Positions 46,755 through 58,680 are shown, counted from the stretch's first letter. The stretch: DNA of 64,000 nucleotides from Colletes latitarsis (GCF_051014445.1 NC_135143.1:5394001-5458000); one strand, 5' to 3'. The notes: generated from the letters alone by a model not told the origin. A program made the numbers and translations.

Positions 46755-49700
46755 TACTACATTCTGAAGTAAACAAACACTATATGTTACAAAATCAAAC
46801 ATGAAACAATAAAACAATAATACTCTTACTGACATCAAAAGTGCGAAAATGCGAGAAGAAGGCCGTCAATCGAGAAAAGGCGCTTGGTAAAAACTAATCA
46901 CCTAAATGTCGCTGTTTTAACCTAGGGATATGCGTTCGCAGAACATACGCGGAATTGTTGAGACTGTGTTCTTCTCATCGAGTATACACTAACTATAGTT
47001 AGTGTAAAAACTAAAGTATAAACGCCCGGAAAGTTAGTCTAGTAATTGAGATGACCGAATCAGACCGGCAGAATTCACAGGTTTCCGCAGTTGGTCTATC
47101 GGGCAAGTCGAGTATTCAAAGTTATCAATCAGGGCTTTATACACACAGAGACCAGTAGCCCCGCGAGTTTAGGTTCACGAATGGTCGACGAGGGCCTCCG
47201 TTTTCAGATTTCCAGGAAATCGATTCGGAAAGTGGAGCAGTTGGCGGCATCCTTAAGTCGATTATAAGCCCGGTCCGTGTTCGGATTCGGAGCACCTCGG
47301 CCTCTCATTGTATCGAGCACTCTAAAAAGCAAGCCTAAGATCCGGGGATAGGGTGACCGGCGTGAAATTCGAGCCTTGCTCCTTCTGCGCCGACTATTAA
47401 CCAATGAACTGGATCCTTCCGAGCCTTTTTTTCCTGCGTTTATAAAGAACGTCCTCCTGATATCCGACGTCGAACGCAACAGGAAGCAAGAAAAGAGGTG
47501 ACTAGAAGAGGCGAGAACGGCTGAAGGGACGGAGACAGAGGGAGAGTGGGAGGAGAACAGCGGCGTAGGAGAAGAGAAAAAAAGATTTATTCCGATTTAT
47601 TCCGACGACAAAGACTTTCTCAATCTCTGTCTAATCGCGTGTCTATTCCTCGCCCCCCTTTCCCTCCTCGCGACGAACTTCGATTCGTGCTCCGTTTGTG
47701 CGACCTCTCCCTCTGTCGCGATGCTTCAACCAAGAGCACTCGACCCTTTTACGACTCAAGTTTCTCAGTTTCGACATTTTCCCTCGGGGGAAAAGCGTCA
47801 TTTAGCATTACCAGCAGCGTGCATCGGCTCGAGGAAGTCCCGGACATGTAAATTTCCACGACGTCGTGACGCTACCGAAACGGAAGCCTGCGAGGAGGGG
47901 ATGATGGTCCGTCCCGCGACATCCGCCATCGAATTTGTTTTCTCGCGACGGATTTTTACCTACGATTCGAACGAATTTTATGTTTCGTGTGGAACGAAAT
48001 ACTCCGTCGTTTCGTTTCGGATGTGGTCTGCCAATAAGTGGCTCGAAAGGATCGAAGACGAGAGACGAAGTTCGAGTCTGGTTGTATAATTTAAGACTTT
48101 GAAAGATGAAACGCCATATTTTATTTTGTAATTTTAAGTAAATTTTTTAAAATGATATATAGCGTTAAAAGGGGGTAAATAAATTAATTGTTGGAATTAA
48201 TTAATTTAAATGGTTACCTTATCTTTCTTCTGTTTTTAAAGCAATTTTATTATTAAATCTGTAAAGGTACTACTTTTTTAGTACTAAATTTGTATCTGTA
48301 AAGGTACAGATTTATCTGTTTAGAAGGGCTTTCCTTCGTATAATACGATTGAAAAATATACTCTTAAACTTAACCTCAATTTTATTAGATTATTATTAAT
48401 TAGTTCTTTGAGGTTAAGCGGGTTAAAAACTGTCCCATCTTTCTCTTAGTTTTTTATGCATGATAGGATATTTGGTATAAATTTTATGTTACATAATTGA
48501 AACGAACGTTTTTTTCCACTTTTTTATATTAAAAAACATTCTGTGCAACTTGCGTATTTTTTCTTTTAAATCATATCCGTCAAGGAGTTATATAAACATA
48601 TAATAAATTGATATTGTCACAATAATCTCGTACGTTATTTATCCAAATTATTATTCACCCGAGTTTCGAAAGTTTCGAATCACAAAAATGGCATAAAGTT
48701 TCGAGGTTTCGAATATCTCATCCCTAGCATTAAGAGATATTCTAGTCAAGAGTTCTGTTTTTGTTGTCTTTCTAGAGATTTTTCTACAAAAAGGTATGTT
48801 TTTTAATTTCGACGTTTTGCATACATATTTATTTATATTTTACAAATATTGACAATTTTTTTCAAGTAAAAATTATCAAAACTGACTGAATTATATATCG
48901 TTGAACAAGGTACCTTCAAAAAATAGTTAAAATTTGAATTGTGAATATAGATTTTCTTAACTTTTTTTCATGTTCAGCGAGCTACAAAACAATAAGGAAA
49001 ATTCTTTTTTTTATAAATTTGATTCATACCATAATCACAATCATATTAATCGAGAATCCTTTCGATTTTTTCATTTTTAAAGGAACCTTGTTCAGGGACA
49101 AGTCAGCTTTGATTATTTTCACTCGAAAAAAAATTGTCAACATTCGTAAAACATAAATAAATAGCAGGTAAAATCTCAAAAATAAGAAACATACTTTATT
49201 TGTAAAAAAATCCCTTAAAAAAAAAACAAAGTAACGAAACTCTAGAATACGTCCTTAGTTCAGAACTCGAATGCTTAATTTCACGGAACACTCACTGTCC
49301 AAGCGATGAGGCGGTAAGCGTCTCGATCTGATCGTCCTCCGTAACCCTTGTCGTTCAGGCGACCACGAAAAAGACTTTCCGTGTTCCACTCACGAAATCC
49401 ACGAACCGCTAGCGCGTCACAATCCGCGCGCTAACGCGACAGGCCCGAGCGCCTAAGTCGAGCACAAAGAATCTCGTTCATTCTCACCGGATCATCGGAG
49501 CAGAAGTCTCCGCGGCGCGTCGTTATTCTTCCTAATAGATCGGCGGGAGTAGTCATTGTGACGGTCGTTACTTCGAGGATCCTTTCTTCTGGGTCGGTGT
49601 CGATCGGTGCAATAGGGTCGCGCGTCAAAGGAGGGAAAAGAGCAACGACAGAAACCGAGGGTGGAGCGCAACAGCGTACCGAGACGAGATAGAGAAAGAG

Positions 49701-50634
49701 ACGGAATGGTAACCTGGGTACAAAAGACGAAGAACGATGGGGTCAGACCTGCCGGAGCTACCGGTATCCGGTAATCCAGTGTTCACGATGAGTTTCGTGC
49801 TATAGAGGTTACGGAGGAGCGTCTGCAAAGGAAAAACGAGGAGGCATCGGTGAATCGAATTATCCTCGGCTGGTCGAGTCTCGAATCCTGGGTCCTAGGG
49901 ACCCGAACCACTGAGAACGCCGAAGAAAAGGACCGTGGAGAGGGGCTCCAGCGGCCCAGAAAAGGATTCCGCTGAATGAACTTCAGCCTCGACGGTTGTT
50001 GTCGCACCGGGCCTGCGTAATGGATGCGCGCCCATTGAGAATTCCACGTCAGAACGCGTAACATAATATCGGGACCTTCGTAACCAAGAGCCCATGGCTA
50101 ATGGAATTTATTAGAGAAGGTACTGGAGAAGAGCCACCCTTGCGTCGAAGACTTCGGGTACGTTTGCTTTACGGTAACGTTAGCTCCGCGTGCCGTGCGT
50201 CTTCTCCTCGAATTAAGAGGATGTTACGAGTTCCTCGATCCCTCGGGTTAACTTACCCAAGTTTCGAGATTGAACGGCTGCGACGCCGCTTTTGTTTGGA
50301 CTCCCGGAATCGGGAATTGGAACGTGCGGGATTATGAGCCGCCGCGGAAGAAGTAACTCGCGATCTCGAGTACTTACTCGGCGCTTTCGTGTTCTCTATT
50401 TTACTTTTCCTGTTTAACCTCTTGCCTTATAATACTCGGATCCCACCCCGGAACGAACGCGACGAATGTGAGCTGCACACGGATTATGACGAAATACGCC
50501 AAGTCTAGGAAATCTTGGGACTTTTTTTCTGAGAATACCACAGTTGCGGACAAAATTAAGTGAATAGGTAGGGAAAATAGGAATGAATTAAATTTAATCA
50601 AAGTACTATGGCTATTGCGCATTTAAGTTTTATA
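46755..50634. other. Upstream region with two GC-rich blocks
   Basis: 47150-48090 and 49250-50380 are GC- and CpG-rich in an AT-rich setting. Many short open frames overlap in all phases there, as expected for GC-rich DNA; none has a domain. A possible exon is noted at 49714-49822. 48090-49250 is AT-rich with nothing recognised. A perfect 22-bp palindrome lies at 46985-47006. Confidence 0.5.
49714..49822 (-). CDS. Candidate further 5' teneurin exon (uncertain)
   Basis: 109 nt between a good acceptor (TTTTTCCTTTGCAG|ACG) and a weak donor (ACCCAG|GTTACC). One frame is open and ends in phase 1, as required to join 43901-44083. The encoded residues (TLLRNLYSTKLIVNTGLPDT and on) match nothing I know in teneurins. 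Support is limited to splice signals and phase. Confidence 0.2.
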
Positions 50635-51674
50635 CAGGGTGTTCGACCACCCCTGGGAAAAATTTTAATGGGAGATTTTAGAGACCAAAATAAGATGAAA
50701 ATCAAGAATATCAATTTGTTGATTGAGGCTTCGTCATGAAAAAATTAAATTAAAAAATTTAAAATCATTCACAGAAAAATTAGTTTTGGTTGCAGGGGCA
50801 AATTACAATTATTTTTGCTCAATACACATACTCACGAAATCCTACGCACTTTCGAGAAAAAAATTCATTACCGAAAATCTAATGTGAGGTCAGAAATGCT
50901 TCTCTGAAAATGCGAATCTTTAAAATGTCATAATTTCTGAACGGATTGGAGGATTTGAATGTTTCAAAATGCAAACAACGCGTATTTTGGTATAGAATAT
51001 GTAGAAATTCCAAGAATGTTCGAAAAGTTGTTTCTCAATACCGAGAAGTGAGAAACACCCTATAAAAATGGTCCAATTTTCAAACGACCATAACTCCTAC
51101 AATAGTGAACATATCGCATTGAAATTTAGTAGGGAAGTAGAGCTCAAAGATACCTACAAAAAAGTATTAGACAACTTTCCTATAGAGCTTCAAACAAATT
51201 TATTAAAAATGGAATACGAATTTTTAAGAAAAATCGACGGTAGGTGCCTCAATTTTTGGGCGAAAACAAAAAATTTCAAATCGTTCTGAAAAAATTATAT
51301 TTATCTACGTGGGTCATTTAAAATCATTTGTCGTGAATACACATACCCCCGAAATCCCTCGCACTTTTGTGAAAAAAATTCAAATAGGTGTCTAAATTTT
51401 TCGGTGAAATTGAAAAATTTCAAAGCGTTCTAAAAAAATTATTTTTAGTTGCAGGAGTCAATTACAATTATTTTTGGTGAAATGACACACCCCCGGAATC
51501 CTACGCACTTTCGAGAAAAAAATTCTTTACCGAAAATATACTGTGTGGCCGGAAATGTTTTGTGTAACTTTTTAACGAAGCTTCAATCAACAAATTAGTA
51601 TCCTTGATTTTCGTCATATTTTGGCCTCTAGAATCTCCCATTAAAATTTTTCCCAGGTGTGGTCAAACACCTTG
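50635..51674 (-). mobile_element. Family A TIR element, copy A7 (1040 bp)
   Basis: Left CAGGGTGTTCGACCACCCC, right end inverted (AACACCTTG), TA on both sides. One internal unit, orientation opposite to A1. No transposase. Confidence 0.82.
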
Positions 51675-52191
51675 TATATCTTTATGGTACATAGATTATT
51701 TAGCGAATAATTGAAATTAATGTTTACATTTATGTTGAAGTAAGTATACTTAATGAAATCGTTGGTTGATTGTCGAGGGACAAAAATAAGTGGACACTCG
51801 TTCGAGACGTTATTACAACGCGAAAGATGTAAACAAGAGCCAAGTAGCCTTTTACTCTCACATAGTAGTCTCAAATGAACTATTTGGTTGATGTGTAAGC
51901 TTTGCACAAAACAGATTATTTGTAAGGGAACAGCAGAATGTTAGTAAGAAAAGAATTTTCAAATTGAATTCATAATTTGATTATAGTGAACTGTCGAAAT
52001 AAATTAAGTTACTGTATAGTAATTCTATCTAGCGACCGTTGTTTTTAGTAATTAGTACGGTTTGCGACACTGGATTAAATGCAACAGTATTTTTTACAGT
52101 GCAATGAATAAATTTTAGTACATAAACTTCGGATTTATTTTTAATATAACTTGCATATACATTCTGCGACACTTAAACGTAATAATATTTA

Positions 52192-52261
52192 TTTAATATT
52201 ACCCAAAACTTAACTTCAAATTAATATATTCTATTTTTCTAGAATAAGAGGCTCTATTTAA
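52192..52261 (+). repeat. 70-bp direct repeat, copy 1 (empty TTAA site)
   Basis: Matches 52478-52547 with a constant offset of 286; shared TTTAATATTACCCA, AAATTAA and AAGAGGCTCTA. It ends in TTAA followed by TGAAACTACA, i.e. no insertion. Confidence 0.7.
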
Positions 52262-52477
52262 TGAAACTACATATATTTGTTTTGGACTGTCACTTATTTA
52301 ATATAGGCGTATTCATATTTTATAGAAAAAAATACAAATGTGCTTTCTTGACACTCAAATAATCGGATCACATGTTTTTGTACTATTATGCGTGTTATTT
52401 TTTTGTTAATCGACTATTTAGTTACAGTTATAACACGAAGAATCTAATATCATAGAAAGCCATATCAAAGAAATTTG

Positions 52478-52547
52478 TTTAATATTACCCAGACCCTAAC
52501 TCCAAATTAACATATTTTATTTTTGTACATTAAGAGGCTCTACTTAA
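52478..52547 (+). repeat. 70-bp direct repeat, copy 2 (TTAA site occupied)
   Basis: Same as copy 1, but the terminal TTAA (52544-52547) is followed by CACTAGAACTACCAAAG, a piggyBac-type end. Confidence 0.7.
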
Positions 52548-52620
52548 CACTAGAACTACCAAAGCAGTCAAAATGACCCATTCGTAATTTCTAATAAAAA
52601 CTGTAAAATATTTACTCAAC
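52548..52620 (+). mobile_element. piggyBac-type MITE end, fragment
   Basis: CACTAGAACTACC plus AGTCAAAATGACCCA after TTAA, as in the MITE at 24974-25721. No matching right end was found downstream, so the element is truncated and its right border is arbitrary. Confidence 0.5.
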
Positions 52621-53279
52621 TGGATTTTTGAAAATGTACCGTAGTTTTCTATAGGAGAATGAATAAATATTTATTTCTATTGCATTATATATTTTAATCA
52701 AAAGTGAATAAAATTTAAGTAAAACGAATGTATCGTTCAGACTTTTAAAAATCGTCGAATTGTCTTGACGAACCACCGTGTACCAATAACTTTTGGAAAA
52801 TGGCGCGCTGGTCGAATGATTATTCGAGCAGTTTGCGATAGAACGTGAAGGGAAATATATTGGAGGATCGAATTAATTTTCGTACGAAATCGTGGACCGT
52901 GTTAAATCGTTTAGAAATAAAACGCGACGCGGAAGAACATCGCAGCAACGTTTACTGCCATTCCAGAGGGGAAAAGTGAGCAAACGATTCGGATCCCCAG
53001 TCACGTATCGCCGGGTAGAATCGACGTATTTCGGGGAGCGGAACAGAGAAAATGGACAAGGGTTAGTCTCGTGTCTGGATTAGCTTTTGAACCGGAACGA
53101 ATTAATACTATATCGAGCGCCGGGGGAAAATATGCGCCCGGCTAAGTTCGTGCTCATGGCTGTCCCTGAGAATCGTGACTTCGAAACGAATGAACGTGAA
53201 ATAGGATAAAGATCGGGACCAGAAAACTGAATATCGTAAAACAATATCGAGCCAAACCTACAATGGTAGCGCTGTGCAA

Positions 53280-53945
53280 GTACTTGAAATTCAAATCAAA
53301 GCAAACGTCACTTTTTCAAACCGAGACAAGTATTCGATTGTCCAGATAGCTTAAATATTTGATCGTTCTTGAAAAAATTCTATCTATTCAAATGTTTGAA
53401 TAATTTAAATTTTGTCGAGTTACTTAATTGTCAATTATTATCTGACAGATAATTGTGTTGTGATATCCTCTTATTCTAAATTCAAAGAAACTTGAATCAT
53501 TCTTTAATTTTTAGTTACTCATAAGCCAACAAATTGTTCGAAAATTAAACTATTGCAGGATATTTAAAGAAATTAATACTATTTTATTTAATTTAGAGAA
53601 TATCTTTTCTAGAAGAATTTTTTTAATTACTTAATTGTTAATAGTAACAATTATTAACTTGATAAATAATTGTTTTCTGATATCCTGTTATTCTAAATTC
53701 AAAGAAACTTGAATCATTTTTTAACTTTTAGTTACTCATGAGCCAACAAATTATTCGAAAATTAAACCATTGCAGGATATTTAAAGAAATTAATACTATT
53801 TTATTTAATTTACAGAATAACTTTTCTAGAAGAATTCTTTTAGTTACTTAATTGTTAAGCTAATAGTAACAATTATTAACTTGACAAATAATTGTTTTCT
53901 AATATCCTGTTATTCTACATTCAAAGAAACTTTAACTTTTAGTAA
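53280..53945 (+). repeat. Dispersed family B, copy 3, with internal tandem repeat
   Basis: Within it 53471-53945 is a tandem array of about 2.2 units, with period 217 then 222 bp, marked by TTATTCTA and TTCAAAGAAACTT at 53471, 53688 and 53910. The part before the array matches 129-205 and 14445-14600. Non-coding. Confidence 0.75.
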
Positions 53946-54852
53946 CTCGTATTATTATTATTATTGTGTATATTTTTTGTTCTCTAAAAGGGCTAAAAAA
54001 TAATTGTAACACTGTATTTAATAAATTTAAATTAATTTACTCACAAAATCGACATTTAAGAAAACTCCATATCGAATAATATTTATTAAGAGCCTTCAAC
54101 GCTCAATTTATATAACTTTAAAATATTGTATGGTCCATCAAATACATACAGTTATTCGCGTAGTTTCTATTCTCATACCTCCGAACGCTTCAGTAATGTC
54201 TAAAATATCAACTATATCACGAAACGATGAAATCGCTGGAAGCGTCCCTATTTTAAGCAACGTGTCGAGTACCCATAATGCGCTGAAAACAACGGCTTGA
54301 CAGAAATATCTATAATAATCTAAATTTAATGTTTATCTAAAATTACAGTTCGTCTCATATTGGTTTTCCTATAAAACGTTTATTTAAAAACGTACTATCA
54401 CGTAACGCGAATACTGGTAATTGTAAATTTTTTAAGCGGTCGATCGAAGTCGATCAATGTTTCGAACTTTGGCTTCGGAAACTTTCCAGAGTCAGCACTG
54501 CGAGCGCTCGTCTTGTAAAAAGATCGAAATCGACGTGTCTCGGTTGAAAATGTACTTCCGGCGGGGCTTCTGGCGCAGGATGTGAATTATATCCTGCCCG
54601 CGGAGATGGTAATTATATTCTCCTAGATAACGGCACGAAGGCAGGGCTTCTGTGAAAATATTATCGAAAGAATATGCTATTTTCATCCTCTTTATCAGTG
54701 ATTGCGACGCATGCTTCGAGCCTTTTCAAAAGCGTTCTTCTGCGTCGTGGATATTAACACGTCCAAACGAGCATCGGTTCAGAATTTGGACTACATACAA
54801 ATCGAAAAGATATAATCAAATAAACGCGTGAAAAGTAGCTTGATATTAATTT

Positions 54853-55195
54853 GGTTTTTCTGATTAAAATAAGACCAAACACGATATAGCTTGGATCATA
54901 TTTGCATATTTAACGAGATTTTATACTCTGTTAGAAGTAGGTTGAAAACAAATTATGCCGTGTTTGGTCTTATTTTAATTGGAAAACTCTAACAAATACA
55001 TTTGTAAAAGTTTCATGGAAAAAAAAAACAAAAATAAAAAAATTTCATTTTTGCATTATGTAGAGCTAACCTAGATCAGGTTACACCACGAGTTTCGTGT
55101 GGTGTGTCGAGGGAAGTTCCCCCCTCAATAGTACAGATGACTAACGTTCACTTATCCAGTCGAAAATGACTCGCAGTTATCCAAGCATTGCTGTA
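54853..55195 (+). repeat. Dispersed family D, copy 2, with long hairpin
   Basis: Matches 21761-22151. A 33-nt imperfect inverted repeat (54856-54888 with 54954-54986; core AAAATAAGACCAAACACG) encloses a 65-nt loop. Confidence 0.75.
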
Positions 55196-55727
55196 TAATA
55201 TTAGCAACATAAATGTACCAAATAACTGGCTAGTTCAAGCTTTATGTAATTTGAAGTTTTTCGCCTTTGACTAGTTGATTATATCTATTTTTATTAATAA
55301 AATTTTTAAGTATGTTATTTTTGCATTTATTACAGGTAAAACAAACGAAAATTTTAATAGATACATTTGTATCAAATTTTAATATGCCAATATATAACAA
55401 TAAGTTTCGTAGCCTATTAGAAATGATTTTAGTAACAAAATTATAAAACATCAGAGATTTTGGGAATATTTAATTAATGTTTAAAGAATATTTAAAAGGT
55501 TGATAAAACTTTAATAAATAGATGAAGAGTAATCACTTTCTAGTTTGAGTTATTATTTAAGTTCAATTTCTCATAGTTTAATGAAATATGTAAACAATAA
55601 TTACTTGTAATTTTTATATTTATCTTCAATCCTTATCGAGAAAAATAGAAGAACTTATATTTTCACATTATTATAATAGAACTATTATAATTATAATTAT
55701 AATTATAACTACACATACAGGGTGTTC

Positions 55728-56907
55728 GGCCACCACTGGGAAAAATTTTAATGGGGGATTCTAGAGGCCAAAATAAGACGAAAATCAAGAATATCAATTT
55801 GTTGATGAAGGCTTCGTTAAGAAGTTATTAACAATTAAATTAAAAAATTAGAAATCGTTCTGAAAAAATTATATTCGGTTGCGGGGGTCAATTACAATTA
55901 TTTTTTATGAATATACATATCCCTGAAATTCTACCCTTCTTCGAGAAAAAAATTCGGGTAGGAGGTGAAATTTGTCGGCGAAAAAGAAAATTTGTCAAAT
56001 CGTTCTAAAAAAATTATTTCCGATTGTAAGGATCGATTATAATCATTTCTAATGAATAGATATACCCCCGAAATCCTACCCAGTTTGGAGAAAAAAATTC
56101 GAGAAGGTGTGAAATTTTTGAATGAAATAAAAAAATTCCAAATCGTTCTAAAAAAATTATTTTTGATTGCAGGGATCAATTATAAACATTTTTGGTTAAT
56201 AGGCATACCCTCGAAATCTTAATCATTTCCGAGAAAAAAATTCCTTACCGAATATATAATTTCAGGCCAAAAATGCTTTCCGTAAATTTCATGCGAATCT
56301 TTAAAACGTCATAACTTCTGAACGGATTGGACGATTTTAATGTTTAAAAAAGCAAACTACGCGTATTATGATGGAGAATATGTACAAATCGCAAAAATAT
56401 TCAAAAAGTTGGTCCCTGACCTCGCAAAATGAGAAAAACCCCATAAAAATGATTCAATTTTCAAACAGTCATAACTCCTACAATTGTGAATATATTTCAA
56501 TGAAACTTTCTTCTGAAGTAGAGCTCATGTGTGCCTACAAAAAAGTATTAGACAACTTTTCTATAGGGTGTCAAACAAAATTACTAAAATTGAAAAAGTA
56601 ATTTTTAAGAAAAATCGACAGGGGGTAGTAGGTGCCTAAATTTTTCGACGAAAAAAAAGAATTTCAAATCGTTCTGGAAAAATTATTTTCGTTTGCGGAG
56701 GTCAATTATAATCATTTTTGGTGAATAGACATACTCCCGAAATCTTACCCACTTTCGAGAAAAAAATTCAGTATTGGTGGAACTTTAAACGTTAATAACT
56801 TCTTAACGAAGCCACCATCAACAAATTGGTATTCTTGATTTTCGTCTTATTTTGGCCTCTAGAATCGCTTATGTAAATTTTTCCCAGGGGGTTGGCCGAA
56901 CACGCTG
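55728..56907 (-). mobile_element. Family A TIR element, copy A8 (1180 bp)
   Basis: Left CAGGGTGTTCGGCCACCAC, right end inverted (AACACGCTG), TA on both sides. Conserved subterminal TTCTAGAGGCCAAAATAAGA. Orientation opposite to A1. No transposase. Confidence 0.85.
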
Positions 56908-57363
56908 TATATGCGATATAGTGCGACCCAACTCAAAAGATGATTTTTTAAGATGAATATAGTATACAGAAACTTATCCTGAAAGAAAATATGTTCCACA
57001 AATGGAACAAATTTACTCAGTTCAATGTACACTGACTTTAAAAAACATATGTGCAGAATTTGGTAAAAATGCATTTGTCCATATTGACACAAATGTGTAT
57101 ATGCATTTCAATTTCCGGTTAGTGTTAATGAAAGAAAAAATGATCAATGTTGGAAGAAATCTTAAGCCGGAACATGTTACTCTTTACTCAGCCTTCGTTC
57201 AGTTGATAGATAAGATAAGTATCTCCTGACAGTTTAATTAAATATTTTCTAAACTATCAACAGTTTGCATTCAAAAGCATACATCATTATCTACAACTTC
57301 CTGGAATACTATAGTAGGCTCTTATACTTCCCATGCATTTCTATTTCAGCTATATCTAAGAGA
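56908..57363. other. Short AT-rich spacer before the retrotransposon
   Basis: 456 bp. Two overlapping short frames (57002-57229 plus, 56859-57092 minus) have no recognisable domain. The last five bases (57359-57363, AGAGA) would be the target-site duplication of the BEL element if its other side agrees. Confidence 0.5.
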
Positions 57364-58143
57364 TGTTAGTATATGAAGCGTACCGTCGCGTCGGGTACTG
57401 GACAAGTAGCCGCGTGAAAAATTCTTTTATTTTCTGAGGGGTTGTAAGGCCCTCTTAACCGTCGTGGTACGCGGTTCTTGGCCGTCGCTCGCCAAATTAA
57501 TATTGAACGACTAGTTTTGATCGGAAGCTGAATTTACGTTTGCACTTGGAGATTTGACCGATTCCTTCTAAGGTTCGCAGACGAGTGTCGAAGATTTCGG
57601 AGCCCGTTTCCTCCTCAGCGCGAACCCCCTCCGAAACGCAGTTTTAGAGGTTTGTCAACTGATTCGCGTTGACTTTTCTAGAATTTCGATTGGCCATCGA
57701 CTTGGAGGAGGCGAATCGATTTTCCTGCCCCGTTGGGCAGAAAACTCCTCCCTCGCATCCGATCGTGGTGGAGGAAAAGTCCCAGGTCACCCTGGACGAG
57801 GGTGACCGAGGTTTCCTTCCCCAAGTCGAAGGCCCCGTTAATTTTGCCGAGGAAGAAACGGGACTCCGGATTAACGCGTAGCTACACGTGTGTTGCAGCT
57901 GTTTTATGGCTGTATTGTTCCACGAGTTGGCGATGGTCGTTGTAGAGGACCATGCCACCCGCGGGACAATACAGCCCTTCGTCGGTCGACTCGGGCCTTG
58001 CGTTTTCGAATTTCTTAATTGTTTAAACGTTTTACGATGGAATTTGCCAGATGCGGAATATTCGAAGACGTTTTCGACAAAGTCAAGTTTCCGCATCTGG
58101 CACCATAAACGAACGGAAAAACCCGAGCCGACCGGACGGAACA
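57364..58143 (-). repeat. 3' LTR of the BEL/Pao element (780 bp)
   Basis: On the minus strand it begins TGTTCCGTCCGG directly after the polypurine tract and ends CATATACTAACA, giving the usual TG...CA with TGTT/AACA ends. An AATAAA lies 62-67 bp before its end. A perfect 12-bp inverted repeat (GCCAGATGCGGA, 58046-58057 with 58090-58101) sits near its start. The left border rests on the CA end only, because the other LTR is not visible. Confidence 0.75.
57426..57431 (-). promoter_or_regulatory. Poly(A) signal AATAAA in the LTR
   Basis: Exact AATAAA on the minus strand inside the LTR, at the place expected for the R region. Confidence 0.5.
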
Positions 58144-58153
58144 TGCTCCCCCC
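58144..58153 (-). promoter_or_regulatory. Polypurine tract for plus-strand priming
   Basis: Minus strand GGGGGGAGCA immediately before the LTR TG. It is the usual second-strand primer site of LTR retroelements. Confidence 0.75.
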
Positions 58154-58240
58154 GTTGAATGCAGAAAGCGTTCAAGAAGTTAAATTGTGACCGATTCGTG
58201 TCACGGAGCAAATTACGATACGATTAATTTTGATATACGC

Positions 58241-58680
58241 AAATGCGATAATTGCGGATTACGACCGCTAATCGACCACTCAACGCTATGAGCAGGTTCG
58301 ATATTTTGTTCGTCGGATGCTGGGCCGGCTGCACGCTGCTGCGCCGGTAGCTGCTTGGCTGGTCCGCACGATGACCGCTCTGGTGTCCCTTCTGGTCGGG
58401 TGTGCATCCTCTCGAACGGCTAGGTGCTCCTGGAGCAGGGTGAACCGTTGTTCTACTGCGATATAGGATACGATGATTGCGGATTACGACCGCTGGGTGA
58501 CTGCTCAACGTTATGAATAGTTTTCGTGGTTGTCCGTTATTGGAAGCTGGGCCAGCTGCTTGACGCTGCGCCGGTAGCTGCCGTGGCTACTCCGCACGGT
58601 CACCGCTCTTGTTACCCCATCTGGTCCGCTATGCATCTTTTCGATTCGGCCGAGGTGCCACTGGAGCGGAGGTAGATGGT
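58241..58680 (-). repeat. 227-bp tandem duplication across the pol 3' end
   Basis: 58241-58445 and 58469-58680 are diverged direct copies, offset 227-228. Shared blocks: ATTGCGGATTACGACCGCT, GCTGCGCCGGTAGCTGC, and TCCGCACG near CACCGCTCT. The right copy encodes the end of pol; the left copy lies in the 3' untranslated region. Confidence 0.75.

Larger units (their letters stand above)
51675..55727. other. AT-rich upstream region with small repeats
   Basis: Contains a direct repeat pair at 52192-52261 and 52478-52547, a MITE end at 52548, family B at 53280-53945, family D at 54853-55195 and a short ATAATT-type simple repeat at 55680-55712. The frame at 52892-53083 lies in a GC-richer patch and has no domain. 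Confidence 0.5.

Noticed and set aside
47546..48089. Two plus-strand open frames of about 100-120 codons
   Set aside because: Arg/Ser-rich composition typical of random frames in CpG-rich DNA; no recognisable protein and no supporting splice sites.
55681..55712. ATAATT-type simple repeat as a target-site structure of element A8
   Set aside because: It is ordinary microsatellite sequence, separated from the element end by several bases, and the TA flank alone explains the insertion.
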